From Streptomyces sp. NBC_00376 (GTDB taxonomy: Bacteria > Actinomycetota > Actinomycetes > Streptomycetales > Streptomycetaceae), in contig NZ_CP107960.1 of the NCBI RefSeq assembly GCF_036077095.1, forward strand, positions 3,410,001-3,474,000: a stretch of DNA of 64,000 bases, read 5' to 3'. Made by a program: the position numbers and the translations under genes. Below are positions 1 through 8,326 of this stretch, one piece after another (positions within the stretch are counted from its first letter, which is position 1; each line of letters opens with the position of its first letter). The notes beneath the pieces are model-generated. The model did no database searches, was not told the DNA's origin, and saw nothing but the letters and a program-made list of their open reading frames with translations.

Positions 1-129
1 GGACTGCTCGCGGTCCTCGGCGTCGTCTCGATCACCCTGTACGGGACGCGGGCAGCCCGCGCCGAGCGGCGCCGGACGGTGCCGGTGACCTCCGTGCGGC
101 ACCGGGGCATGGCCTCCGTACAGAACTGA
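1..129 (+). CDS. C-terminal fragment of a membrane protein (cut by window edge)
   Basis: The first 129 bases read open in frame 1 and end in TGA, giving 42 residues. They begin with a hydrophobic stretch (GLLAVLGVVSITLYG), continue with an Arg-rich stretch (RAARAERRR) and end in a short polar tail. This looks like the last transmembrane helix and cytoplasmic tail of an integral membrane protein. Nothing in the visible part identifies a family. The next gene on the same strand starts about 85 bases later, so linkage is possible but unproven. Confidence 0.6.
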   Translation, partial: GLLAVLGVVSITLYGTRAARAERRRTVPVTSVRHRGMASVQN

Positions 130-214
130 GACATACGGCGCACAACCATCGACTCCCCGACGCGCGTCTAGAAGGCGGAAACACCTCACGGCGCGCGAAG
201 GGGAGTTGGCGTAC

Positions 215-931
215 ATGGGAGTCGCGGGGAACATACGGGGAGTCCGGCTGCGGCGCGGGCTCGCACTGTCGGCCGCGGGCCTGACCGCGGTACCGGCACT
301 GGTGCTGGCCACCGGCGGGTCGGCGCAGGCGGCGTCCTGCACGACGTCCACCGGGCCGTACCAGAAGCAGGTCGAGAAGTACCTGAAGCGGCCGGTCGAC
401 GGCAAGCAGTCGGCGGCCGACTGCAAGGCGATCAGGTCGTTCCAGAGCACCTACGGGGTCACCCCCACCATCGGGTACGCGGGTCCGGTCACCTGGCGCA
501 CGATGAAGACGCTCACCGCGCAGAAGGCGGCCGGCAAGAATCCGAACAAGGACAAGAAGTGCCCCACCAACAAGGGGCGCATCGCGTGCGTGGACCTGAC
601 CCGGCAGCTGAGCTGGATCCAGGACGGCAGCAAGCTGAAGTTCGGCCCCGTGCCGGTGCGGACCGGACGCAACGGGTACGAGACCCGCACCGGGTCGAAG
701 AAGATCTACTGGCGCCACATCGACCACGTCTCGTCGATCTACCACGTGTCGATGCCGTACTCCCAGTTCTTCGACGGGGGTCAGGCGTTCCACGCGGTCG
801 GCGTGAAGATGTGGAACCCGCCGGGGTCGCACGGCTGCGTCAACATGCGTACCGCCGACGCCAAGTCGTACTGGAAACTGCTGAAGAACGGCGACGACGT
901 ATACGTGTACGGACGCAAGCCCGGAACGTGA
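215..931 (+). CDS. Secreted L,D-transpeptidase with peptidoglycan-binding domain
   Basis: Predicted extracytoplasmic L,D-transpeptidase of 238 residues that forms 3-3 cross-links or attaches proteins to peptidoglycan. A Sec signal peptide runs to an AQA site near residue 40. It is followed by a peptidoglycan_binding_1 region (YLKRPVDGKQSAADCKAIRSF) and a YkuD catalytic domain. The catalytic signature is the conserved His in QAFHAVG followed by SHGCVNM, with the nucleophile at Cys208. A TTG at 206 lies directly against the AAGGGGAG motif (198-205). The ATG at 215 is nine bases from it and is therefore preferred. A paralogue with the same architecture lies at 32243-33145. Confidence 0.93.
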   Translation: MGVAGNIRGVRLRRGLALSAAGLTAVPALVLATGGSAQAASCTTSTGPYQKQVEKYLKRPVDGKQSAADCKAIRSFQSTYGVTPTIGYAGPVTWRTMKTLTAQKAAGKNPNKDKKCPTNKGRIACVDLTRQLSWIQDGSKLKFGPVPVRTGRNGYETRTGSKKIYWRHIDHVSSIYHVSMPYSQFFDGGQAFHAVGVKMWNPPGSHGCVNMRTADAKSYWKLLKNGDDVYVYGRKPGT

Positions 932-1036
932 CCCGGAACAGGGCGGCTTCGGTACTTCACACCCCCGCTGTCAGTGGCCTGCGGTAGCTTCCGGAGTGCC
1001 GGGTGAGCGGTGTCACAGCGCAACAGGGGTGGGCAG

Positions 1037-2029
1037 ATGAGTGATCTGACAACGACGACGGACGTCGACAGCCGTCTGGAGGGACACCGGGTCGAGCTGA
1101 CCGGTTACTGCTACCGGATGCTCGGCTCGGCCTTCGAGGCGGAGGACGCGGTACAGGACACGCTGGTGCGTGCCTGGCGCAACTTCGACAAGTTCGAGGG
1201 TCGTTCCTCGCTGCGGTCCTGGCTGTACCGCATCGCCACCAACGTCTGCCTGGACATGCTGAACGCGGGCAAGAAGCGGGCCCGCCCGGTCGATCTGACG
1301 GGCCCGACACCGCTCGCCCAGGCGGCGCTCAACCCCCTGCCGGAGAACACCTGGCTGGAGCCGATGCCGGACGGGCGCATGCTGCCGACGGTGGCCGACC
1401 CGGCGGAGGCCGCCGTGGCGCGGGAGTCGGTGCGCCTCGCGTTCGTCGCCGCGCTCCAGCATCTGCCGCCCAAACAGCGTGCCGTGCTGATCCTGCGCGA
1501 GGTGCTGGCCTGGAAGGCGAGCGAGGTCGCCGAGCTGCTCGACACCTCGGTCGCCTCGGTCAACAGCGCCCTCCAGCGGGCACGGGCCACCCTCACCGAA
1601 CACGAGGGCAGGCCCGCCGATGCCGCGAATCCGCTCGACGAGGAGCAGCGCAAGCTCCTTGAGCGGTACGTGGCGGCCTTCGAGGGCTACGACATGGCGG
1701 CGCTGACGGCGCTGCTCCATGAGGACGCCGTGATGACCATGCCGCCGTTCGACCTCTGGCTCCAGGGGCACGACGACATCACCGGCTTTATGCTCTCCAT
1801 CGGCGCGGGCTGTGCCGGCTCCCGCCTGGTGGCGACGTCGGCGAACGGCACCCCGGCGTTCGCGCACTACAAGCCGAATCCGGACGGGCCCGGGTTCGTG
1901 CCGTGGGCGGTGCAGGTCATCGACATCTCGGACGGGGCCATCACCGGGATGCACTGCTTCCTGGACACGCCGCGCTGGTTCCCGCTCTTCGGACTGCCGG
2001 ACCATCTCGACGACGACGCGGCGGTGTGA
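1037..2029 (+). CDS. ECF sigma factor with SnoaL-like C-terminal domain (SigG/ECF56 type)
   Basis: RNA polymerase sigma factor of 330 residues. Region 2 contains the YRMLGSAFEAEDAVQDTL and RSWLYRIATNVCLDML motifs. Region 4 contains LPPKQRAVLILREVLAWKA followed by a helix-turn-helix (SEVAELLDTSVASVNSAL). Residues after about 205 form a SnoaL-like fold (YVAAFEGYDMAALTALLHEDA), typical of the TIGR02960/ECF56 class, where this extension modulates activity in place of a separate anti-sigma factor. No anti-sigma gene is adjacent, which fits. An upstream GTG at 1010 is in frame, but the ATG at 1037 has an AGGGGTGGG ribosome binding site. Promoter targets cannot be read from the sequence. Confidence 0.9.
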   Translation: MSDLTTTTDVDSRLEGHRVELTGYCYRMLGSAFEAEDAVQDTLVRAWRNFDKFEGRSSLRSWLYRIATNVCLDMLNAGKKRARPVDLTGPTPLAQAALNPLPENTWLEPMPDGRMLPTVADPAEAAVARESVRLAFVAALQHLPPKQRAVLILREVLAWKASEVAELLDTSVASVNSALQRARATLTEHEGRPADAANPLDEEQRKLLERYVAAFEGYDMAALTALLHEDAVMTMPPFDLWLQGHDDITGFMLSIGAGCAGSRLVATSANGTPAFAHYKPNPDGPGFVPWAVQVIDISDGAITGMHCFLDTPRWFPLFGLPDHLDDDAAV

Positions 2030-2037
2030 GGCCGGGC

Positions 2038-2349
2038 GTGAGACGCGGCATGCGGAACGGGCTGGTGGCCGGCTGGGTGGTACTGGCAGCCGGTGGCTGG
2101 GGGGTGGCCCAGTGGATGGGCGAGCCGTCCGCCACCGGCGGCCCCGAGCCCGGTACGGCCCGGCCCTCCGGGCCGGGCCGTGAGCCGGGGCCGCAGCCCG
2201 AGTCCGTCTGCGACGACCTTGCCGGCGTCTCGTCGCCGCGGCCCACCGCCACCCCTGCCGCGCTCCTCACGGCATCGACTGCCCCAGTCGACGGCGCGAC
2301 CACCCGGCTCCGGGTGGTGGTCTGCGACGCGGCCAGGATCACGGACTGA
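2038..2349 (+). CDS. Small membrane-anchored hypothetical protein
   Basis: Open frame of 103 residues starting at GTG 2038 (or ATG 2050), eight bases after the sigma factor stop, so probably cotranscribed with it. The N-terminus is a single hydrophobic segment (GLVAGWVVLAAGGWGVAQW). It is followed by a Pro/Gly-rich linker and a short domain ending RLRVVVCDAARITD with two cysteines (SVCDDL and VVCDA) that could pair outside the membrane. I do not recognise the family. Position suggests a membrane partner of the sigma factor, but this is inference. Confidence 0.55.
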   Translation: MRRGMRNGLVAGWVVLAAGGWGVAQWMGEPSATGGPEPGTARPSGPGREPGPQPESVCDDLAGVSSPRPTATPAALLTASTAPVDGATTRLRVVVCDAARITD

Positions 2350-2351
2350 AC

Positions 2352-2395
2352 GGGCGGGGGCGGGGCGGGCGGCCCGTACCGTTCAGCCCCCGCCC
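2352..2395. terminator. GC-rich hairpin between convergent genes
   Basis: The arms GGGCGGGGGC (2352-2361) and GCCCCCGCCC (2386-2395) can pair across a 24-base loop. The hairpin lies at the junction of two convergent genes and overlaps the end of the STAS gene. There is no U-tract, as is common in Streptomyces. It may act in both directions. Confidence 0.4.
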
Positions 2396-2757
2396 TCCCC
2401 CGGCCCCGTCGCGCACTCCAGGTCCACCACATCGGCCAGCCCGACCAGGTCCAGCAGACTCCGCAGCTCGGGCGGCACATTGCGCAGCCGCAGCCTTCGG
2501 CCGCCCGCCCGGCGTGCGACGAGCCCCAGCCGGGCTATCGCCTCGACCAGGGCCAGATCCGCACGTACGACCCCGCCCACGTCGCAGTCCACCCCGGCGC
2601 CCGGGTCACGGGCGGCGCCGTCGGGGCCGTACAGCAGCGCCTCCAGCTCGGCGCAGAGTCCCGGCACCACGTCCCTGGTGACGCGGCCGGTGACGACGAG
2701 AACGATCGGGGTCATGGCTTCCACATCAGGGAGACCGGCCCGGCGGCCGAAACTCAT
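2383..2757 (-). CDS. STAS-domain protein, anti-anti-sigma-like
   Basis: STAS-fold protein of 124 residues, or 110 from the internal ATG at 2715. The pattern VVTGRVTRDVVPGLCAELEALL, then the central strand VDCDVGGVV, then LRLRNVPPELRSLLDLVGLADVV, matches the SpoIIAA/RsbV fold. The place where SpoIIAA proteins carry the phosphorylated Ser of the D-S-S/T-G motif reads VVRADLALVEA, with no Ser or Thr. Classical partner-switch phosphorylation therefore looks absent. The gene converges on 2038-2349, and its start is uncertain because neither candidate has a strong ribosome binding site. Confidence 0.78.
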   Translation of the reverse strand: MSFGRRAGLPDVEAMTPIVLVVTGRVTRDVVPGLCAELEALLYGPDGAARDPGAGVDCDVGGVVRADLALVEAIARLGLVARRAGGRRLRLRNVPPELRSLLDLVGLADVVDLECATGPGEGGG

Positions 2758-3037
2758 CGCTGCCCGGATACGTGTTTCCCGGCGGACGCCGCGGCCCGGG
2801 ACGCCGTGCGCGGCCAGGCGTGGCCCGCATCGCCCCTCGTCTGCCTCCGATCACCTCCGGCGTCCTCCGGTGGCCTCCGACCGGTGATCTTCCGTCAACT
2901 CCATTTATTTGTGGGCCTCCTGTGAACCCGTCCGTTCAATTCCCCCTCTAGGTACGTGAACCGGCCGGTGCGGCGTCCCCGTCGCGCCGACTGACCAGCG
3001 GCCCTCTCGCGGGCCGCCCGATTCTCCAGGGGGAGAG

Positions 3038-6000
3038 TTGCGCAAACACGTGAGAAACGCGTGTGTTTCGACCATCGCCGCGGCAGCCGCCGTGGCACTC
3101 GCGGCCGGGATGACCAGCCCGGCCGTCGCACAGCCCGACGCCGCCCAGCCGTCCGGCACCGGGGCCAGGACCCAGTGGCCCCCGGCCCAGAACCGGCTGA
3201 CGCTGATCACCGGTGACGTCGTCACGGTGGACGCCAAGGGCCGGGTCATGGGTTTCCGGGCCGCCGAAGGGCGCGAGCACATACCCGTGCAGCGGCAGAT
3301 AGTCGACGGGCACACCCTGCTCGTCCCCGCCGACGCGCACCGCCTGATCAGCTCCGGGAAGCTGGACCGCAGGCTGTTCGACGTCACCGAGCTCAGCCGC
3401 GCGGAGAACCGCCGGGCCCAGAAGTCGGGCCTGAAGCTGATCGTCTCCTACCGGGGCGCGAAGGCCGCCGACGCGAAGGCGGAGGTCCGCGCGGCCGGTT
3501 CCACCCGGGTCGACCGGACCCTGAAGACGCTGAACGCCCAGTCGGTGATCACCCCGCAGCGCGACGCCCAGGACATCTGGCAGGCGCTCACCAGCAAGGA
3601 CTCGCGCGGCGCCCAGCGCACCACCGCCGCGGGGATCGACCGGGTCTGGCTGAACGGCGTACGCCGGGCGAGCCTCGACAAGAGCGTCCCGCAGATCGGC
3701 ACCCCGGCCGCCTGGAAGGCCGGTTACACCGGCAAGGGCGTCAAGATCGCCGTCCTGGACACCGGTGTGGACGCCACCCACCCCGACCTCGCGGGCCAGA
3801 TCCTCGACACGAAGAACTTCACCGCCTCGCCCGACGCCAAGGACCGGGTCGGCCACGGCACCCATGTCTCGTCGATCGCGGCCGGCACCGGCGCCAAATC
3901 GGGCGGCAAGTTCAAGGGCGTGGCCCCGGACGCCAAGCTGCTGGAAGGCAAGGTGCTCGACGACAACGGCTTCGGTGACGACTCCGGCATCCTGGCCGGC
4001 ATGGAGTGGGCGGTCGCGCAGGGCGCCGATGTCATCAACCTGAGCCTCGGCGGCAGCGACACCCCCGAGGTGGACCCGCTGGAAGCGGCGGTCAACAAGC
4101 TGTCGGCCGACAAGGGTGTCCTGTTCGCCATCGCGGCGGGCAACGAGGGCGACGCGGCCGGTACGGTCGGCTCCCCGGGCAGCGCGGACGCCGCGCTGAC
4201 CGTCGGCGCGGTCGACGACAAGGACAAGCTGGCCGACTTCTCCAGCCGTGGTCCGCGCGTCGGCGACGGGGCGATCAAGCCCGATGTCACCGCCCCCGGC
4301 GTGGATATCACGGCGGCGGCCGCACCCGGCTCCGCCATCGACCAGGAGGTCGGGCAGAACCCGCCCGGCTATCTGACGATCTCCGGTACGTCGATGGCGA
4401 CCCCGCATGTCGCGGGCGCCGCGGCGCTCCTCAAGCAGCAGCACCCGGAGTGGAAGTACGCCGAGCTCAAGGGCGCGCTGACCGCCTCGACGAAGCCGGG
4501 CGCGTACTCGCCGTTCGAGCAGGGCACGGGCCGGATCGCGGTCGACCGGGCGATCGCCCAGACCGTCGTCGCCGACCCGGTGTCGTTGAGCTTCGGGGTG
4601 CAGCAGTGGCCGCACACCGACGACACCCCGGTCACAAAGACGGTGACGTACCGCAACCTCGGCACGACCGATGTCACCCTCGACCTCGCGGTCACGGCCA
4701 CCGGCCCGGGGGGCAAGCCCGTCCCGGCCGGCTTCTTCGGCCTCGGGGCCGACAAGGTGACCGTCCCCGCAGGCGGCACCGCGGACGTGCCGCTGACCGT
4801 GAACACCAAGCTCGGCGGTACGGCCGACGGCACCTACTCCGCGTATGTCGTCGGGACCGGCGGCGGCCAGAGCGTCCGCACCGCGGCCGCGGTCGAGCGC
4901 GAGATCGAGTCGTACGACCTCACGGTCCGGACGATCGGGCGTGACGGCAAGCCCGCCGAGTTCGCCGAGGCCGACCTCTTCGGCCTCTCGGGAACGGCGC
5001 TCGGCCAGTGGCTCTCGCCGACGGTCACCGACGGCATGGCCAAGGTCCGTGTCCCCCGGGGCGGTTACACGCTGAACGGTGCCGTCACCGTCGACCCGGA
5101 GGACTACTCCAAGGGCACCGACTGGTTGTCGCAGCCGAAGCTGGACGTCACCAAGAACCTCACCGTGACGCTCGACGCGCGCAAGGCGAAGCCGGTGAAC
5201 ATCACCGTGCCCGCCACCGGGACGGAGTCCCTGCTGGCCGCGCCCGACCTCCAGCTCTCGACCGAGGACACCGGCTACACCTACGGCTGGATCCTCGACA
5301 CGTACAAGAACTTCCGCACCGCGCACTTCGGCCCGGCCGTGACCGACGGTTCGCTCTCCCAGCACTGGATCAGCAGCTGGACCAAGGGGACCTCGACCCG
5401 GTACGACATCGCGGCCGGCGGTCCGGTGACCCGGGCGGCCACCGGTTTCGAGCGGAAGTACACCACCGGCCAACTGGCCAAGGTCGGCCTCTCCCTCGGC
5501 TCGCCCGCCAAGGGCAAGAGCGGTGAGGTCTCCGCCTCGGGCTCGCTGCCCGGCTCGGACGGCGGCTGGGGGGCCTGGTCCCTCCACAAGATCCCCGGCA
5601 CGGTCACCTCCTACGTCTCCACCGCCGACAAGGTGAAGTGGAGCTTCGACTTCGACCAGGACGGCGGAGTCGACGAGGACGGCTACCCGGTGACCGAGGC
5701 GAGTTACTCCCTCGGCGCCCCGCAGGGCTTCAAGGCGGGCAAGTCCTACACGAAGAAGGTCAACACCGCGGTGTTCGGCCCCGCGGTCAACTCCGAGTAC
5801 GGCATCCTCCGCGACGGCAACTACATCGTCGGCATGCTGCCGCTGGTGGCCGACGGAGCCGGCAACTTCGGCGGGTCCGCCTACAGTTCGGCCAAGACGG
5901 TCCTGTACCGCAACGGCAAGAAGCTCGCCCAGAACGACGACCCGCTGACGGGCCTGGCCCCCTTCACCGTGTCGTCCGCCGCCGCCGACTACCGGCTGAC

Positions 6001-6400
6001 GACCTCGATGCGGCGCAGCGCCGCCCTCTCCCCGGTCTCCACCCGGATCGACGCGAGCTGGACCTTCCGCTCCAAGCGGACCTCGGGCCCGGCCATGCTG
6101 CCCATCTCCACGGTGCGGTTCACGCCCAACGTCACCGCGGACAGCAGGGTCACGGCCGGCCGGACCGCTTCCGTGCCCGTCACGGTGCAGGGTGCGGCCG
6201 CCGGCAAGAACCTCAAGTCGCTGACGGTGTATGTCAGTTACGACGCCGGCAAGACCTGGAAGAAGTCCACGGTCAAGGCGGGCAAGATCTCCGTGAAGAA
6301 CCCGGCGAAGGGGAAGTCCATCTCCTACCGGGCGAACGTCACGGACAAGAAGGGCAACAAGTCGTCGGTGTCGATCTACAACGCCTACTTCGGCAAGTGA
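3038..6400 (+). CDS. Large secreted subtilisin-family (S8) serine peptidase
   Basis: Secreted peptidase of 1120 residues. The Sec signal ends near AVAQ (about residue 32) and is followed by a pro-region to about residue 205. The S8 catalytic domain spans about 215-485 with triad Asp241 (VLDTGVD), His273 (GHGTHVSS) and Ser452 (GTSMATPHVAG), and with the oxyanion Asn in AAGNEGDA. The remaining 600 residues are beta-rich modules (for example VPVTVQGAAAGKNLKSL) that probably bind substrate or wall. The TTG at 3038 follows GGGGGAGAG almost directly. GTG at 3050 is an alternative with a longer spacer. The gene is monocistronic and ends in a strong hairpin. Confidence 0.93.
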   Translation: MRKHVRNACVSTIAAAAAVALAAGMTSPAVAQPDAAQPSGTGARTQWPPAQNRLTLITGDVVTVDAKGRVMGFRAAEGREHIPVQRQIVDGHTLLVPADAHRLISSGKLDRRLFDVTELSRAENRRAQKSGLKLIVSYRGAKAADAKAEVRAAGSTRVDRTLKTLNAQSVITPQRDAQDIWQALTSKDSRGAQRTTAAGIDRVWLNGVRRASLDKSVPQIGTPAAWKAGYTGKGVKIAVLDTGVDATHPDLAGQILDTKNFTASPDAKDRVGHGTHVSSIAAGTGAKSGGKFKGVAPDAKLLEGKVLDDNGFGDDSGILAGMEWAVAQGADVINLSLGGSDTPEVDPLEAAVNKLSADKGVLFAIAAGNEGDAAGTVGSPGSADAALTVGAVDDKDKLADFSSRGPRVGDGAIKPDVTAPGVDITAAAAPGSAIDQEVGQNPPGYLTISGTSMATPHVAGAAALLKQQHPEWKYAELKGALTASTKPGAYSPFEQGTGRIAVDRAIAQTVVADPVSLSFGVQQWPHTDDTPVTKTVTYRNLGTTDVTLDLAVTATGPGGKPVPAGFFGLGADKVTVPAGGTADVPLTVNTKLGGTADGTYSAYVVGTGGGQSVRTAAAVEREIESYDLTVRTIGRDGKPAEFAEADLFGLSGTALGQWLSPTVTDGMAKVRVPRGGYTLNGAVTVDPEDYSKGTDWLSQPKLDVTKNLTVTLDARKAKPVNITVPATGTESLLAAPDLQLSTEDTGYTYGWILDTYKNFRTAHFGPAVTDGSLSQHWISSWTKGTSTRYDIAAGGPVTRAATGFERKYTTGQLAKVGLSLGSPAKGKSGEVSASGSLPGSDGGWGAWSLHKIPGTVTSYVSTADKVKWSFDFDQDGGVDEDGYPVTEASYSLGAPQGFKAGKSYTKKVNTAVFGPAVNSEYGILRDGNYIVGMLPLVADGAGNFGGSAYSSAKTVLYRNGKKLAQNDDPLTGLAPFTVSSAAADYRLTTSMRRSAALSPVSTRIDASWTFRSKRTSGPAMLPISTVRFTPNVTADSRVTAGRTASVPVTVQGAAAGKNLKSLTVYVSYDAGKTWKKSTVKAGKISVKNPAKGKSISYRANVTDKKGNKSSVSIYNAYFGK

Positions 6401-6429
6401 GCGCGTAGCCCCACCCCGACCGCACGACG

Positions 6430-6469
6430 GCGGCCCGCCGGGACGGATTCCTCCGCCCCGGCGGGCCGC
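6430..6469 (+). terminator. Strong intrinsic-type hairpin after the S8 peptidase gene
   Basis: The inverted repeat GCGGCCCGCCGGGACGG / CCGCCCCGGCGGGCCGC has a 6-base loop and one mismatch. It lies 30 bases after the peptidase stop and ahead of the convergent deoA stop, so it can serve both genes. Confidence 0.8.
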
Positions 6470-6537
6470 TCGCGTTCTCCGGGGAGACCGGCACCGAGAA
6501 GTCGGTCAACTGACCGGGAAGATCAGGAAACCGCAGG

Positions 6538-7815
6538 TCAGGCGATACGTTCCCGCACCACCGGGGTGGCGGTGAACGTCGTGCCGGACGGGGCGATGTC
6601 GTACGCGTCGGGCAGGGCCTTCAGGGCGTAGTCGAACTTCTCGGGGGTGTCGGTGTGCAGCGTCAGCAGGGGCTGGCCTGCCGTCACCGTGTCGCCCGGC
6701 TTGGCGTGCAGTTCGACGCCCGCGCCGGCCTGGACCGGGTCCTCCTTGCGGGCCCGGCCCGCGCCGAGGCGCCAGGCGGCGACGCCGATGTCGTAGGCGT
6801 CCAGGCGGGTCAGTACGCCGGTGGAGGGGGCCGTGACGACGTGCTGCTCGCGGGCGACCGGGAGCGTGGCGTCGGGGTCGCCGCCCTGGGCGGAGATCAT
6901 CCGGCGCCAGACGTCCATCGCGGAGCCGTCGGCGAGGGCCTTCTCCGGGTCGGCGTCCTTGAGCCCGGCCGCGTCCAGCATTTCGCGGGCCAGGGCGAGG
7001 GTGAGGTCGACGACGTCCTTGGGGCCGCCGCCGGCCAGCACCTCGACCGATTCGCGGACCTCCAGGGCGTTGCCCGCGGTCAGGCCCAGCGGGGTGGCCA
7101 TGTCGGTGAGCAGGGCGACCGTGCGCACTCCGCTGTCGGTGCCCAGGGCGACCATGGTGGAGGCCAGTTCGCGGGCGTCCTCGATGGTCTTCATGAAGGC
7201 GCCGGAGCCGACCTTGACGTCCAGGACGAGCGCGCCGGTGCCCTCGGCGATCTTCTTGGACATGATGGAGCTGGCGATCAGCGGGATGGCCTCGACGGTG
7301 CCGGTGACATCGCGGAGCGCGTACAGCTTCTTGTCGGCGGGGGCGAGCCCGTCACCGGCGGCGCAGATCACCGCGCCGGTGGTGTCGAGGACGTTCAGCA
7401 TCTCCTCGTTGGAGAGGTGGGCGCGCCAGCCGGGGATGGACTCCAGCTTGTCGAGCGTGCCGCCGGTGTGGCCGAGGCCCCGGCCGCTGAGCTGCGGCAC
7501 GGCGGCGCCGCAGGCGGCGACCAGCGGGGCGAGCGGCAGGGTGATCTTGTCGCCGACGCCTCCGGTGGAGTGCTTGTCGGTGGTGGGGCGGGAGAGCGAC
7601 GCGAAGTCCATGCGCTCGCCGGAGGCGATCATGGCGGCGGTCCAGCGGGCGATCTCCGTGCGGTTCATCCCGTTCAGCAGGATCGCCATGGCCAGCGCGG
7701 ACATCTGCTCGTCGGCGACCTCGCCGCGGGTGTACGCGTCGATGACCCAGTCGATCTGCTCGGGGGTCAGCTCGCCTCGGTCCCGCTTGGTGCGGATGAC
7801 GGAGATGGCGTCCAT
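6538..7815 (-). CDS. deoA: Thymidine (pyrimidine-nucleoside) phosphorylase
   Basis: Phosphorolyses thymidine or deoxyuridine to the base and deoxyribose-1-phosphate in the cytosol. The 425-residue length is usual for the family. The N-terminal helical domain starts DAISVIRTKRDRGELT. The signature KHSTGGVGDK lies in the phosphate-binding region, and a C-terminal alpha/beta domain contains ALLTDMATPLG. The ATG at 7815 is supported by a GGAAGGA site about ten bases upstream. The gene is the last of the nucleoside block. A terminator separates it from cdd, and its own promoter region carries a copy of the palindrome found before the transporter genes, which implies independent but coordinated control. 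Confidence 0.95.
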   Translation of the reverse strand: MDAISVIRTKRDRGELTPEQIDWVIDAYTRGEVADEQMSALAMAILLNGMNRTEIARWTAAMIASGERMDFASLSRPTTDKHSTGGVGDKITLPLAPLVAACGAAVPQLSGRGLGHTGGTLDKLESIPGWRAHLSNEEMLNVLDTTGAVICAAGDGLAPADKKLYALRDVTGTVEAIPLIASSIMSKKIAEGTGALVLDVKVGSGAFMKTIEDARELASTMVALGTDSGVRTVALLTDMATPLGLTAGNALEVRESVEVLAGGGPKDVVDLTLALAREMLDAAGLKDADPEKALADGSAMDVWRRMISAQGGDPDATLPVAREQHVVTAPSTGVLTRLDAYDIGVAAWRLGAGRARKEDPVQAGAGVELHAKPGDTVTAGQPLLTLHTDTPEKFDYALKALPDAYDIAPSGTTFTATPVVRERIA

Positions 7816-7862
7816 GTCCTGGAATTCCTTCCGGCCGGTGCGTACGCAGGAGTCCTGAGTAA

Positions 7863-7878
7863 CTCTACGCGCATAGAG
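7863..7878. promoter_or_regulatory. Palindromic operator candidate before deoA
   Basis: CTCTACGCGCATAGAG is a 16-base palindrome with one mismatch and a central CG, 48 bases before the deoA start. On the minus strand its right half forms TAGAGT, a plausible -10 hexamer. The core matches sites at 12458-12473 and 13708-13723, so it is probably bound by one regulator. Confidence 0.6.
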
Positions 7879-7890
7879 GGTGGAAACGGG

Positions 7891-7921
7891 GGTGGCCCTC
7901 CCGACGTGCGGGAGGGCCACC
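7891..7921 (-). terminator. Terminator after cdd
   Basis: The perfect 13-base stem GGTGGCCCTCCCG / CGGGAGGGCCACC with loop ACGTG starts seven bases after the cdd stop. It separates the transporter-cdd operon from deoA. Confidence 0.85.
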
Positions 7922-7927
7922 GGAGTT

Positions 7928-8326
7928 CTACTTCAGATGGTCCGGGCCGAACGCCTGCGGCAGCATCTCGTCGAGCGTGCGCAGCCCGTCCGGCGTCTCC
8001 AGGACGAGCTCGGGGCCGCCGAACTCGTACAGCAGCTGCCTGCACCTGCCGCACGGCACCAGGATCTCGCCCGCCCCGTCCACACAGGTGAAGTGGGTCA
8101 GCCGGCCGCCGCCGGTGGCGTGCAGCTGGGAGACCAGTCCGCACTCGGCGCACAGCCCGATGCCGTACGAGGCGTTCTCGACGTTGCAGCCGGAGACCGT
8201 ACGGCCGTCGTCCACGCGCGCCGCGGCGCCGACCGGGTAGTGCGAGTACGGGACGTACGCGCGGGTCATCACGGACCGTGCGGCGCTCCGCAGCGCCGCC
8301 CAGTCGACCTCCGCGGCGGCCGTCAC
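7928..8326 (-). CDS. cdd: Cytidine deaminase
   Basis: Zinc-dependent deaminase of 132 residues converting (deoxy)cytidine to (deoxy)uridine. The zinc and catalytic motifs are visible: GCNVENASYGIGLCAE (Cys-Ala-Glu) and PCGRCRQ. The N-terminus has YSHYPVGAA, typical of homotetrameric Cdd. The GTG start overlaps the stop of the upstream permease in a GTGA, so translation is coupled. Placement after nucleoside permeases implies that imported cytidine is deaminated at once and passed to phosphorolysis by DeoA. Confidence 0.95.
   Translation of the reverse strand: MTAAAEVDWAALRSAARSVMTRAYVPYSHYPVGAAARVDDGRTVSGCNVENASYGIGLCAECGLVSQLHATGGGRLTHFTCVDGAGEILVPCGRCRQLLYEFGGPELVLETPDGLRTLDEMLPQAFGPDHLK

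Noticed and set aside
206..214. TTG start for the first L,D-transpeptidase
   Set aside because: The TTG abuts the ribosome binding site itself. ATG 215 has correct spacing.
2948..5587. Very long open frame on the minus strand opposite the S8 peptidase (879 codons)
   Set aside because: It mirrors the high-GC codon bias of the real gene. The product is Arg/Gly/Val-rich without motifs, and the plus strand encodes a complete subtilase with its triad.
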